Part shown: piece by piece, positions 27,606 through 36,003 of the stretch
How positions within the stretch are numbered: the stretch's first letter is position 1
Layout: each line of letters opens with the position of its first letter
Assembly: GCF_000332115.1 (NCBI RefSeq)
Contig: NC_020156.1
Location: 620,001 to 684,000, forward strand
DNA: 64,000 bases
From: Nonlabens dokdonensis DSW-6
Lineage (GTDB): Bacteria; Bacteroidota; Bacteroidia; Flavobacteriales; Flavobacteriaceae
Direction: 5' to 3'
Notes under the pieces: model-generated
The model's database searches: none
Seen by the model: only the letters and a program-made list of their open reading frames with translations
What the model was told of the DNA's origin: nothing
Made by a program: the position numbers and the translations under genes

Positions 27606-27629
27606 CAAAACTATAGCGATATAGTTTTG
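27606..27629. promoter_or_regulatory. 10-bp inverted repeat between the transporter and asnB
   Basis: CAAAACTATA, 4-nt GCGA, TATAGTTTTG: a perfect dyad, 73 bp upstream of the transporter start codon and 28 bp upstream of the asnB -33 element. There is no T run on the relevant side, so an operator is more likely than a terminator. The regulator is unknown. Confidence 0.45.
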
Positions 27630-27656
27630 ATTTAAGATTAATAATTACAGAATTGC

Positions 27657-27686
27657 TTGTTTATGACTGAAAAATAATTATGTTTG
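27657..27686 (+). promoter_or_regulatory. promoter of the asnB leader
   Basis: TTG (27657-27659), 19 bp, TATGTTTG (27679-27686). The -7 element ends 7 bp before the leader-peptide ATG. Confidence 0.7.
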
Positions 27687-27693
27687 CTACTCT

Positions 27694-27744
27694 ATGTTGA
27701 ACAATAATAATTTCAGAACTAATAATAATCCGCCCAAAAGGTAG
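27694..27744 (+). CDS. asparagine leader peptide (16 aa: four plus three Asn)
   Basis: ATG at 27694 opens the frame MLNNNNFRTNNNPPKR, with seven Asn codons (AAC and AAT) in 16 residues, directly downstream of a promoter and followed by a terminator hairpin before asnB. This is the architecture of a ribosome-mediated attenuator: stalling at Asn codons when charged tRNA-Asn is scarce would favour read-through. By family logic it regulates the asparagine synthetase gene. The start is 7 bp after the -7 element, so the peptide is probably translated from a leaderless mRNA. Confidence 0.85.
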   Translation: MLNNNNFRTNNNPPKR

Positions 27745-27771
27745 GTAGTCTCTGATGTATAAAAATATTCA

Positions 27772-27801
27772 AAAGGTCTACTTAAAAAGTAGGCCTTTTT
27801 T
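27772..27801 (+). terminator. asnB attenuator terminator
   Basis: Stem AAAGGTCTACTT/AAGTAGGCCTTT (one G-T pair) with a 3-nt loop and a run of T, 27 bp after the leader-peptide stop and 19 bp before the asnB ATG. Its arms share the AAAGGTCTAC block with the trp attenuator. Confidence 0.85.
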
Positions 27802-27820
27802 CATTTAAAAATATAATAGT

Positions 27821-29482
27821 ATGTGTGGTATCGTAGGAGTTTTTCAACTCAAAAAAGAAAGTAGTGAACAAAGAGAAGCTGTTCTAGAATTATCAAAAAA
27901 AATTAGGCATCGTGGTCCAGACTGGTCTGGTATTTATTGTGGCGATAATGCCATTCTAGCTCATGAAAGGTTAACAATTGTAGATCCACAATCTGGTGGG
28001 CAACCTTTATACAGTCCAGATGGAAATATTGTACTTGCAGTAAACGGAGAAATTTACAACCATCAAGAAATACGTAGTAGGTATCCAGAATACGATTTTA
28101 AAACGAAGTCAGACTGTGAAGTGATACTTGCTTTATACCAAGATAAAGGCGTAAACTTTATGGATGAGCTTACTGGAATGTACGGTTTTGCATTATATGA
28201 TAGTGTCAAGGATGTTTTCCTTTGCGCTCGAGACCATCAAGGAATTATACCTTTATACTATGGCACAGATGATATGGGACAGTTTTATGTAGCTAGTGAG
28301 CTCAAGGCACTTGAAGGAACTTGTAACGAAATAAGTCCATTCCCGCCAGGAAACTATTACTACAGTGAAGGTGGAGATTTTACTAAATGGTATGATAGAG
28401 AATGGAAAGATTATAAAACAGTAAAAGACAATTCTAGCTCTGTTGCAGACCTTAAAAAAGCAATGGAAGATTCTGTTCACAGACATTTGATGAGCGATGT
28501 ACCGTATGGTGTATTACTTTCTGGTGGGCTAGACAGTTCGATAGTAAGTGCTGTGGCAAAAAAATATGCTTCAAGAAGAGTAGAATCTGGTGATCATGCA
28601 GATGCATGGTGGCCGCAGTTGCACTCATTTGCCATAGGACTAGAAGGTAGTCCCGATCTAGAAGCTGCTCAAAAAGTAGCAGATCATATAGGAACAGTTC
28701 ACCATAGTGTACACTTTACTATCCAAGAAGGACTCGATGCCATTAAAGATGTAGTGTATTTTCTAGAAACTTATGATGTAACTACCATCAGAGCCTCTAC
28801 ACCTATGTATTTACTTGCTAGAGTTATCAAATCTATGGGAATTAAAATGGTTCTTTCTGGAGAAGGAAGCGATGAGATTTTCGGAGGTTATTTATACTTT
28901 CACAAAGCTCCTAATGCAGAAGAGTTTCACAAAGAAACAGTGCGCAAATTAGACACATTGCATTTATATGACAACTTAAGAGCAAACAAATCGCTTGCTG
29001 CGTGGGGAATTGAAGGTCGTGTGCCGTTTTTAGATAAAGAATTTATTGACGTTGCCATGAATTTAAATCCTAAAGATAAAATGTGCGGCAATGGAAAAAT
29101 GGAGAAACACATCTTGCGAGAGGCCTTTGAAGATTACTTACCTAAGAGTGTTGCCTGGAGGCAAAAGGAACAGTTTAGCGATGGTGTAGGCTACAGCTGG
29201 ATTGATACCTTAAAAGAAGTAGTAGAAAATGTAGTGACTGATGAAATGATGGAAGCGGCTCCTTTTAAATTTAAAATCAATCCGCCGCAAAATAAAGAGG
29301 AGTATTATTACCGTAGTATTTTCTCAGAACATTTTCCAAGTGATGCCGCTGCAAAATGTGTACCTTCTTTAAAGTCAGTAGCTTGTTCTACTCCAGTAGC
29401 ATTAGAATGGGACGCTGCTTTTAAAAATATGAATGATCCTTCTGGTCGTGCAGTAAGCGGAGTGCATGATGAAGGTTATTAA
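27821..29482 (+). CDS. asnB: asparagine synthase (glutamine-hydrolysing)
   Basis: A 553-residue AsnB: aspartate + glutamine + ATP to asparagine. The N-terminal glutaminase has nucleophile Cys2 (MCGIVGVF) and 'LAVNGEIYNH'; the synthetase domain has the PP-loop LLSGGLDSSI (about residues 231-240) and 'LSGEGSDEIFGGY'. Length is typical of the bacterial AsnB that resembles the eukaryotic type. It is preceded by an Asn-specific attenuator, so expression is likely controlled by tRNA-Asn charging. The next transcription unit is trp. Confidence 0.97.
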   Translation: MCGIVGVFQLKKESSEQREAVLELSKKIRHRGPDWSGIYCGDNAILAHERLTIVDPQSGGQPLYSPDGNIVLAVNGEIYNHQEIRSRYPEYDFKTKSDCEVILALYQDKGVNFMDELTGMYGFALYDSVKDVFLCARDHQGIIPLYYGTDDMGQFYVASELKALEGTCNEISPFPPGNYYYSEGGDFTKWYDREWKDYKTVKDNSSSVADLKKAMEDSVHRHLMSDVPYGVLLSGGLDSSIVSAVAKKYASRRVESGDHADAWWPQLHSFAIGLEGSPDLEAAQKVADHIGTVHHSVHFTIQEGLDAIKDVVYFLETYDVTTIRASTPMYLLARVIKSMGIKMVLSGEGSDEIFGGYLYFHKAPNAEEFHKETVRKLDTLHLYDNLRANKSLAAWGIEGRVPFLDKEFIDVAMNLNPKDKMCGNGKMEKHILREAFEDYLPKSVAWRQKEQFSDGVGYSWIDTLKEVVENVVTDEMMEAAPFKFKINPPQNKEEYYYRSIFSEHFPSDAAAKCVPSLKSVACSTPVALEWDAAFKNMNDPSGRAVSGVHDEGY

Positions 29483-29497
29483 AATCGTCTAAAATAG

Positions 29498-29528
29498 TTG
29501 CGCCTTTCAAATGGCGTGATTACTTTTG
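29498..29528 (+). promoter_or_regulatory. promoter of the trp operon leader
   Basis: TTG (29498-29500), 20 bp, TACTTTTG (29521-29528), located 15 bp after the asnB stop. The -7 element ends 7 bp before the leader ATG. Confidence 0.7.
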
Positions 29529-29535
29529 ACACACA

Positions 29536-29589
29536 ATGAAAAGAACTAATCATACATGGTGGTGGAATCATACAGCTCAACAGCCGTAA
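29536..29589 (+). CDS. trpL: tryptophan leader peptide (17 aa, three consecutive Trp)
   Basis: ATG at 29536 opens MKRTNHTWWWNHTAQQP and a stop, followed 27 bp later by a terminator hairpin and then trpE. Three adjacent TGG codons are the classic sensing element of trp attenuation. Spacing from the -7 element (7 bp) is identical to that of the asn and his leaders. Confidence 0.92.
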   Translation: MKRTNHTWWWNHTAQQP

Positions 29590-29616
29590 GTCGCCCGTAT
29601 GTTTTTAAATAAACTC

Positions 29617-29646
29617 AAAAGGTCTACTTTACGGTAGACCTTTTTT
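29617..29646 (+). terminator. trp attenuator terminator
   Basis: Perfect stem AAAAGGTCTAC/GTAGACCTTTT with a 6-nt loop, then a T run. It sits between the Trp leader peptide and trpE (ATG 29677). Confidence 0.9.
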
Positions 29647-29676
29647 CATTTATTAAATATCGAGAACAATTATATA

Positions 29677-31086
29677 ATGGATCAAAAAAAAGATCAATAT
29701 CAAGCTTTAACTAACCATCGAGTCATCCTAGCAGATACGCTAACTCCAGTTGCTATCTACAAGAGGTTGCGCGATCGTTATCCTAATAGTATTTTACTGG
29801 AAAGTAATGAATACGGACAACGCAGTAACAGCTACTCCTTTATTTGTTGTAATCCGGTAGCTTCTTTTGAGGTAAACAAAAAGGAAATTTTGTCTAGTTT
29901 TCCTGATCATCAAACCAATTCTGAAAAATTCAGTACGGCATTTGATTTGACCTCTGGATTAAACACATTTAAGAACTCGTTTGAGCAAATTGATAAAGGA
30001 TTTCCTTTTCCAACTAATGGGCTTTTTGGTTATTTAAGTTATGATGCTGTTCAATTATTTGAAGATTTAGAGTTCCGCTTTCGCGAAAGCGAGACCAATA
30101 ACATACCACTCGCCCATTATCAAGTCTTTCAAAACGTGCTTGTATTTGACCATTATCACAACCAGCTGTACGTTTTTGATCATCAATATGCTGATTACCC
30201 AAGTAAATTAGAAGAGATTGTAACTGTTATCAACCACCGTGATGTTGCTAATTACAGTTTTAAATGCACAGCTGAAGAAACGTCTGAAATGGAAGACGAT
30301 GACTTTAGAGAACTAGTAAAAAAAGGAAAAGAACACTGTCATCGCGGTGATGTTTTTCAAATTGTGTTATCTAGAAAATTTGAACAAGCTTTTCAAGGTG
30401 ATGACTTTAATGTGTACAGGCAGTTGAGAGCTATCAACCCTAGTCCATATCTGTTCTATTTTGATTACGGAAACTTTAGAATTTTTGGATCTTCGCCAGA
30501 AGCGCAGTTGTTAATTTCTGGATCTAAGGCAAGTATTCAACCCATTGCCGGAACTTATAAACGTACAGGAAATGACATCGCAGACCTTAAGGCCGCAGAA
30601 GAGCTTAAAAAAGACCCTAAAGAAGCAGCAGAACATATAATGCTAGTAGATCTTGCTAGAAATGATCTAAGTCGTCATGCAAGAGAAGTGGTTGTAGAAG
30701 ATTATCAAAATATTCATTTCTATTCTCATGTAATACACATGGTAAGCAAGGTAACCGGAACAATTGATGAAAAAGATAAAATTCAATTAATAGGAGATAC
30801 ATTTCCTGCCGGTACTCTAAGTGGTGCACCTAAATTTAGAGCCATGCAATTAATAGACACTTATGAACAATCTTCTCGAGAATTTTACGGCGGTGCAATA
30901 GGTTATTTAGGTTTTGACGGTAATTTTAACCACGCAATTATAATTAGAAGTATATTATCCCGAGAAAATAAATTACTATTTAGAGCAGGAGCAGGCGTTG
31001 TTGTAGAGAGCAATATTGAAAATGAAACACAAGAAGTCTATCATAAAACAAATGCACTAAGAAGTGCGATTAAAAAAGCAAACTAA
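29677..31086 (+). CDS. trpE: anthranilate synthase component I
   Basis: A 469-residue chorismate-using subunit of anthranilate synthase. The N-terminal regulatory region contains the Trp-feedback 'LLESNEYGQRSNSYSFI' motif (an LLES...S site), and the C-terminal chorismate-binding domain shows 'HCHRGDVFQIVLSRKF', 'FGSSPEAQL', 'PIAGTYKRTG', 'MLVDLARNDL' and 'FPAGTLSGAPKFRAMQLI'. So both feedback inhibition and attenuation are likely. A palindrome copy gives RFRES at residues 134-138. It is the first gene of the trp operon. Confidence 0.97.
   Translation: MDQKKDQYQALTNHRVILADTLTPVAIYKRLRDRYPNSILLESNEYGQRSNSYSFICCNPVASFEVNKKEILSSFPDHQTNSEKFSTAFDLTSGLNTFKNSFEQIDKGFPFPTNGLFGYLSYDAVQLFEDLEFRFRESETNNIPLAHYQVFQNVLVFDHYHNQLYVFDHQYADYPSKLEEIVTVINHRDVANYSFKCTAEETSEMEDDDFRELVKKGKEHCHRGDVFQIVLSRKFEQAFQGDDFNVYRQLRAINPSPYLFYFDYGNFRIFGSSPEAQLLISGSKASIQPIAGTYKRTGNDIADLKAAEELKKDPKEAAEHIMLVDLARNDLSRHAREVVVEDYQNIHFYSHVIHMVSKVTGTIDEKDKIQLIGDTFPAGTLSGAPKFRAMQLIDTYEQSSREFYGGAIGYLGFDGNFNHAIIIRSILSRENKLLFRAGAGVVVESNIENETQEVYHKTNALRSAIKKAN
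30076..30091. repeat. 16-bp palindrome (copy 10)
   Basis: Perfect copy in trpE, read RFRES at residues 134-138, in the N-terminal domain between 'FEDLEF' and 'ETNNIP'. Confidence 0.95.
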
Positions 31087-31090
31087 TTCC

Positions 31091-31594
31091 ATGAGAACAA
31101 TTAAAGTAATAGTGACAATTTTGTTTATTTCTTCACTTACCTATTCCTGTCAGAAAGATAAAAAAGACTTGTTTAATGTCAAGATATCAGAAAAAGAAGG
31201 TAAACTTCAGATGAACTATTCTCCAGGTTTAGAATTTAAAATGGTTGGACTAGACAGTATGGCTATTTTACATAATGAAACAGATTATCAAAGAATGTTG
31301 TCAGGCGATATAAAAATTGCGCCTCCCATATTCAAAAGCGATGACTTCACGGTTAGAGTTTATACCAGAAGCTCTTTTGAGTCTGGATTTTTTAGACATG
31401 GATTTTTAATCAGAACTTTTACTAATGATGGAGAAATAAAAGATGAAAGAGTTCTAGCTTCTACTCTAGGCGAACTCAATTGCGAGGGAAAAGTCACAGG
31501 AGATTTAAAAATCATCAGTTTCTGTCCTGATGGCGAAAAAACAATAGCCCAAATCCAAAATGATGGAAGCATTAAACTTATTGAAAATGAGTAA
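31091..31594 (+). CDS. hypothetical lipoprotein inside the trp operon
   Basis: A 167-residue protein beginning MRTIKVIVTILFISSLTYSC, with a lipobox (LTYSC). The start at 31091 is preferred over 31064, which lacks a signal peptide. The mature part has no recognised domain. It sits between trpE (4 bp) and trpG, which it overlaps by 8 bp, so it is translated with the operon, although an envelope lipoprotein has no evident place in tryptophan synthesis. Function is unknown. Confidence 0.7.
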   Translation: MRTIKVIVTILFISSLTYSCQKDKKDLFNVKISEKEGKLQMNYSPGLEFKMVGLDSMAILHNETDYQRMLSGDIKIAPPIFKSDDFTVRVYTRSSFESGFFRHGFLIRTFTNDGEIKDERVLASTLGELNCEGKVTGDLKIISFCPDGEKTIAQIQNDGSIKLIENE

Positions 31595-32156
31595 AAGCAT
31601 ACTTCTTATAGATAATTACGACTCATTTACTTTTAATCTTGTCCACTATTTAGAAGACTTAGATGTAAATGTTACCGTAGTACGCAACGATAAAATAACG
31701 CCTGAAGAATGCGTCGGTTTTGACGCTATTGTATTATCACCAGGACCTGGAATCCCAAGTGAAGCTGGAAATCTTCTGGCTATAATTGACTTTCTTAAAG
31801 ATAAAAAACCACTGCTTGGCATTTGTCTAGGTCACCAAGCCATTACTGAAGTATTCGGAGGTGAAATAATAAATCTTGATAAAGTATATCACGGGATTTC
31901 AACTCAAATGACGCATTCTGGCAACGATATTTTTAAAGAAATTGACACTAATTTTGAAGCAGGAAGGTATCATTCTTGGGCTGCTCAAAGCAGTAGCTTT
32001 CCTGAAACACTAGAAATTACTGCCACAGATGAAAATGGGCAAATCATGGCTTTGAAGCATAAAGAATTGCCTATTTACGGATTGCAATTTCATCCTGAAA
32101 GCATCATGACACCACAAGGTAAAACCATGCTCAAGAACTTTATAGACACTTTATAG
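31587..32156 (+). CDS. trpG: anthranilate synthase component II (glutamine amidotransferase)
   Basis: A 189-residue class I glutaminase that feeds ammonia to TrpE. Start ATG 31587 (MSKSILLIDNYDSFTFNLVH) is chosen because the upstream in-frame ATG at 31560 adds unrelated residues. The triad is Cys in LLGICLGHQA and His-x-Glu in QFHPESIMTP. Length fits a stand-alone TrpG. It overlaps the preceding lipoprotein gene by 8 bp and ends 1 bp before trpD. Confidence 0.96.
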   Translation: MSKSILLIDNYDSFTFNLVHYLEDLDVNVTVVRNDKITPEECVGFDAIVLSPGPGIPSEAGNLLAIIDFLKDKKPLLGICLGHQAITEVFGGEIINLDKVYHGISTQMTHSGNDIFKEIDTNFEAGRYHSWAAQSSSFPETLEITATDENGQIMALKHKELPIYGLQFHPESIMTPQGKTMLKNFIDTL

Positions 32157-32157
32157 A

Positions 32158-33153
32158 ATGAAAGAGATTCTAAACGAATTATTTAATCATGGTACGCTTT
32201 CGCGAAAAGCGGCATACGACATTCTCACTGCAATTACCAGTGGTAAAGTTAACGAGGCACAAATTGCAGCGTTCTTAACAGTCTATGGAATGCGCAGCAT
32301 TACTGTAGAGGAATTAGCTGGTTTTAGAGACGCCATGCTAGAGCAAGCAAATCTAATTGACCTATCAGATTTTAATCCTATAGATTTATGTGGTACTGGT
32401 GGTGATGGAAAGAATACTTTTAACATCAGCACACTAGCAAGTTTTGTAACTGCAGGAGCTGGAATACCAGTAGCAAAACACGGTAATTATGGAGTAAGCT
32501 CTGTAAGCGGTTCTTCTAATGTGATGGAGCATTTGGGGTTTGTATTTACAAATGATCATGATATTCTTAGAAAACAAATAACTGAGGCTAACATTACTTT
32601 TTTACACGCACCGCTATTTCATCCTGCAATGAAGGCTGTTGCTCCTATACGAAAACAATTAGGTGTAAAAACTTTTTTCAACATGTTGGGACCATTAGTA
32701 AATCCAGCAAAACCTAAGTTACAAAGTGTAGGCGTTTTTAATTTACAATTAGCTCGTAATTATGAATATCTTTTTCAATCAGAAACAGATAAAAAATATG
32801 CGATACTACATGCACATGAAGGATATGATGAAGTAAGTCTTACAGGAAAAGTACGCATGGCTAGAAATAATGGAGTGAGCGATTTATCTGCAAATGATTT
32901 TGGTATGGAATCATTGAAGCAGTCAGATATTTATGGAGGAGAGACTGTGGAAGATGCTGCAAAAATCTTCATGAAAGTACTAGAAAACAATGCGACCGAT
33001 GCTCAAAAGAGTGTGGTGATTGCAAATGCGGCAACTGCCATTTCAGTCGCACAAGATTTAAACCTACATCAGTCGGTAATGTTGGCTAGAGAATCTTTAG
33101 AGTCTGGAAAAGCCTTAAAAAGCTTTCAGAAACTTATGGAACTCAAAGCCTAA
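32158..33153 (+). CDS. trpD: anthranilate phosphoribosyltransferase
   Basis: A 331-residue enzyme joining anthranilate to PRPP. Signature blocks: 'DLCGTGGDGKNTFNISTLASF' (PRPP/Mg site, about residues 76-96), 'VAKHGNYGVSSVSGSSNVME' and 'NMLGPLVNPAKP'. An imperfect palindrome copy with one inserted A encodes TLSRKAA at residues 13-19 near the N terminus, the position where homologues read 'LSREEA'. Confidence 0.96.
   Translation: MKEILNELFNHGTLSRKAAYDILTAITSGKVNEAQIAAFLTVYGMRSITVEELAGFRDAMLEQANLIDLSDFNPIDLCGTGGDGKNTFNISTLASFVTAGAGIPVAKHGNYGVSSVSGSSNVMEHLGFVFTNDHDILRKQITEANITFLHAPLFHPAMKAVAPIRKQLGVKTFFNMLGPLVNPAKPKLQSVGVFNLQLARNYEYLFQSETDKKYAILHAHEGYDEVSLTGKVRMARNNGVSDLSANDFGMESLKQSDIYGGETVEDAAKIFMKVLENNATDAQKSVVIANAATAISVAQDLNLHQSVMLARESLESGKALKSFQKLMELKA
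32195..32211. repeat. 16-bp palindrome variant with a 1-nt insertion (copy 11)
   Basis: CGCTTTCGCGAAAAGCG in trpD; the extra A shifts the right arm. Read LSRKA at residues 14-18. Confidence 0.85.
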
Positions 33154-33195
33154 TTCAATCAATAATTCATAGTTCAATTTCGAGTTCAGGTTACC

Positions 33196-33999
33196 ATGGA
33201 AGACATCCTAAAAAAAATAACAAATCAAACTGCTGAAGACTTAAAGGTTAGAAAAGATAAAACTTCTCTTTCTCAATTAAGAGAAATGCACTTCTACTCA
33301 AGAAAAACCTTGTCATTATATAAGGGTTTAAAAAACGGTAGCGGCATCATAGCGGAACATAAAAGACAAAGTCCGAGCAAAGGATCGTTCAATTGCCCGG
33401 CTAGTTTACAAGATGTGGTCAAAGGTTATGAAGCAGCTGGTGCTAGTGCGATAAGCTGTTTAACGGACGAGCCATTTTTTGGTGGGACATTACAAGATTT
33501 ACTGGAAGCAAGAAAATCGGTTAACATTCCTATCCTGCGCAAGGACTTCATTATTGATTTATATCAAATTCATGAAGCCAAAGCCTACGGAGCAGACGCC
33601 ATTCTACTCATAGCAGCTTGCTTGAATAATGAAGAATTAATAGCCATGTCGGTCGAAGCTATGAATCTAGGATTGGAAATTCTATTTGAAGTACACGATC
33701 TAGAAGAGCTCAATCGTATAAAAGAAGTGACCTCTTCAATGAACACTTCAAAATTTGTGATAGGTGTCAACAACCGAGACTTAAAGAAATTTAAAACTGA
33801 TATTCAAAACAGTAAAGATTTATTACCTCATTTTCCTGAAAATGTTTTGGCCATTTCAGAAAGTGGAATTTCTGATCCACAAATAGTAAAAGAGCTTAAA
33901 AATATAGGATTTGAAGGTTTTTTAATAGGAGAAAACTTTATGAAAACAGATCAACCAGGAACTAGCTGTAAACAATTTATAAAAGCGATTCAATCATGA
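33196..33999 (+). CDS. trpC: indole-3-glycerol-phosphate synthase
   Basis: A 267-residue TIM-barrel enzyme. Catalytic residues are visible in 'IIAEHKRQSPSKG' (Glu and Lys), 'ILRKDFIIDLYQIHEA' (Lys), 'ILFEVHDLEEL' (Glu) and 'VIGVNNRDLKKF' (Asn), closing with 'AISESGISDP'. The start ATG 33196 gives the usual N-terminal helix. The 3' end overlaps trpF by ATGA. The 42 bp between trpD and trpC hold AT-rich sequence without a gene. Confidence 0.96.
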   Translation: MEDILKKITNQTAEDLKVRKDKTSLSQLREMHFYSRKTLSLYKGLKNGSGIIAEHKRQSPSKGSFNCPASLQDVVKGYEAAGASAISCLTDEPFFGGTLQDLLEARKSVNIPILRKDFIIDLYQIHEAKAYGADAILLIAACLNNEELIAMSVEAMNLGLEILFEVHDLEELNRIKEVTSSMNTSKFVIGVNNRDLKKFKTDIQNSKDLLPHFPENVLAISESGISDPQIVKELKNIGFEGFLIGENFMKTDQPGTSCKQFIKAIQS

Positions 34000-34634
34000 T
34001 GATTAAGGTGTGCGGTATGCGCGACATAGAAAACATCAACCATTTACAGGAGCTAGACATAGACTTTATGGGAATTATACGATACTCAAAGTCTAAGCGA
34101 TTTGTAGACGATTCTCAAAAAGAAAAAGTCGCCCAACAAACCATGAATAAAGGTACCGTAGGCGTGTATGTAAATGAATCCCTTGAAAACATTTTAAAAG
34201 ATTTCATTCCATTGCAACTGGACGTTATTCAATTACATGGTGATGAGGATTCCGCTTTCGCGAAAGCGTTACTAGAAATAGATATCAAGATATTTAAAGC
34301 TTTTCAAATCACAGAAAACTTTGATTTCAATAGTTTAAAAGAATGGGAAGAGCTTGCAGCACAATATGTTGGCAAACTCTTCTTCTTATTTGATACAGCT
34401 ACGCCAAATTATGGAGGTAGCGGCAAGAAATTTAACTGGTCCATTCTCGACTCTTATAAAGGAGAAGTACCCTTTTTATTGAGCGGTGGAATATCTAATA
34501 AAGATGCCTATGCCATAAAAGAATTTAAACACAAAATGTTTTTAGGTGTTGATCTCAATTCAAAATTTGAAACTGAGCCTGGTGTTAAAAACATAGAAGA
34601 AATAAAAACATTCATAGAAAAATTGAGAAAATGA
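33996..34634 (+). CDS. trpF: phosphoribosylanthranilate isomerase
   Basis: A 212-residue TIM-barrel isomerase. The N-terminal catalytic Cys is in MIKVCGMRD, followed by '[15 protein letters not shown]', '[10 protein letters not shown]', 'QLHGDED' and the Asp in '[19 protein letters not shown]'; the C-terminal phosphate site reads '[11 protein letters not shown]' and '[10 protein letters not shown]'. A palindrome copy gives AFAKA at residues 87-91, directly after the QLHGDE strand. Overlaps trpC and trpB by 4 bp each. Confidence 0.96.
   Translation: MMIKVCGMRDIENINHLQELDIDFMGIIRYSKSKRFVDDSQKEKVAQQTMNKGTVGVYVNESLENILKDFIPLQLDVIQLHGDEDSAFAKALLEIDIKIFKAFQITENFDFNSLKEWEELAAQYVGKLFFLFDTATPNYGGSGKKFNWSILDSYKGEVPFLLSGGISNKDAYAIKEFKHKMFLGVDLNSKFETEPGVKNIEEIKTFIEKLRK
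34253..34268. repeat. 16-bp palindrome (copy 12)
   Basis: Perfect copy in trpF, read AFAKA at residues 87-91, in the helix after QLHGDEDS. Confidence 0.95.
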
Positions 34635-35797
34635 GCTATCAAGTAAATGAAAAAGGATTTTATGGAGAATTCGGTGGTGCATTCATTCCAGAATTGCTCT
34701 ATCCTAATATTGAAGAACTTCAGGAAAACTATCTAGCGATAGAAAAATCACCAGAATTTCAAAAAGAGTTTCATCAATTGCTTAAAGATTATGTAGGTCG
34801 CCCTACTCCATTATTTTTAGCTAAGAGATTATCTGAGAAATACGGTGCTCAAATCTGGTTGAAACGTGAAGACCTATGTCATACTGGCGCTCATAAAATT
34901 AACAACACCATAGGTCAAATTCTGCTTGCTGAAAAATTAGGTAAGAAGAGAATCATAGCAGAGACTGGCGCTGGACAACATGGTGTGGCTACAGCCACGG
35001 TCTGTGCTTTGAAAGGTCTAGAGTGTATCGTTTATATGGGCGAGAAAGACATTAAACGTCAAGCACCTAATGTCGCTCGTATGAAAATGTTGGGTGCTGA
35101 AGTTAGACCAGCAACCAGTGGTTCTAAAACCTTAAAAGACGCTACTAATGAGGCGATGCGCGACTGGATCAATAATCCAGAAGACACTCATTATATCATA
35201 GGTTCTGTAGTTGGACCGCATCCATATCCTGACATGGTGGCAAGATATCAATCTGTGATTTCTGAAGAGATTAAAAAGCAAATGGATGGTTTGCCAGATT
35301 ATGTTATTGCTTGTGTAGGTGGTGGTTCTAACGCGATGGGAGCTTTTTATCACTTTTTAGATGATAAAGAAGTAAAATTAATAGGCGTTGAAGCCGCAGG
35401 ATTAGGAGTTGATACCGATAAAACCGCAGCGACGCTAACTTTAGGTACGCCTGGTGTATTGCACGCAAGTCGTTCTATAATGATGCAAGATAAAGATGGA
35501 CAAGTTGTAGAACCTCATAGTATTTCGGCAGGATTAGACTATCCTGGAATCGGACCAGCACATGCCTGGTTGAAAGTTTCTGACCGTGCACAATATATGG
35601 CCGTTACAGATGCTGACGCACTTATCGCTGCCGTAGAATGTAGTCGTCTTGAGGGAATTATTCCAGCGCTAGAAACGGCTCATGCATTTTCAGTGCTGAA
35701 AGATCTGGACTTAAAACCTACTGATCGAGTAGTCATCAATCTTTCTGGTCGTGGCGATAAGGATATGAATACGTATATGGAGGAGCTCGACCTATAG
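34631..35797 (+). CDS. trpB: tryptophan synthase beta chain
   Basis: A 388-residue PLP enzyme condensing indole with serine. The PLP lysine is Lys89 ([10 protein letters not shown]); '[15 protein letters not shown]' and the phosphate-binding '[10 protein letters not shown]' are intact, as is '[14 protein letters not shown]'. Length is standard for TrpB1, the form that pairs with TrpA. The last codons (EELDL) and the stop lie inside an inverted repeat. It is separated from trpA by a repeat-filled 206-bp gap, unlike the tight spacing of the rest of the operon. Confidence 0.97.
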   Translation: MSYQVNEKGFYGEFGGAFIPELLYPNIEELQENYLAIEKSPEFQKEFHQLLKDYVGRPTPLFLAKRLSEKYGAQIWLKREDLCHTGAHKINNTIGQILLAEKLGKKRIIAETGAGQHGVATATVCALKGLECIVYMGEKDIKRQAPNVARMKMLGAEVRPATSGSKTLKDATNEAMRDWINNPEDTHYIIGSVVGPHPYPDMVARYQSVISEEIKKQMDGLPDYVIACVGGGSNAMGAFYHFLDDKEVKLIGVEAAGLGVDTDKTAATLTLGTPGVLHASRSIMMQDKDGQVVEPHSISAGLDYPGIGPAHAWLKVSDRAQYMAVTDADALIAAVECSRLEGIIPALETAHAFSVLKDLDLKPTDRVVINLSGRGDKDMNTYMEELDL

Positions 35798-35912
35798 GTC
35801 TAGCTCTGTAAGGACGGATCGCATCCGCCAGTAACCGCGATGCATGCAATGCATCGAAAACGTATCGTAAGGGCGGATCGCATCCGCCCACCTAAGCGAA
35901 TGTGATGCACAA
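35783..35912. repeat. GC-rich hairpin repeats between trpB and trpA
   Basis: First a near-perfect inverted repeat GAGCTCGACC..GGTCTAGCTC spans the trpB stop. Then come two units, each starting with GTAAGG(A/G)CGGATCGCATCC, a strong hairpin around GGCGGATCGCATCCGCC, followed by diverging GCGATGCATG/GCGAATGTGATG tails. Much richer in G+C than the surroundings. No ORF of note. Looks like a small dispersed repeat family that expanded in the operon. Confidence 0.75.
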
Positions 35913-35975
35913 AACAAACAGCGAATGCGATGCGCTGAAAACAGTATAAATAAATCAGTCGCAGGCAACATCTCC

Positions 35976-36003
35976 AAGAGATTCCTGCCTGCGCAGGAAT
36001 AAT
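35976..36003. repeat. short hairpin repeat, ATTCCTGC family (trpA 5' side)
   Basis: GAGATTCCTGCCTGCGCAGG then AATAA: arms ATTCCTGC/GCAGGAAT. It ends at the trpA start codon. Other copies lie at 43014, 44879, 42698 and 44763. Confidence 0.85.
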
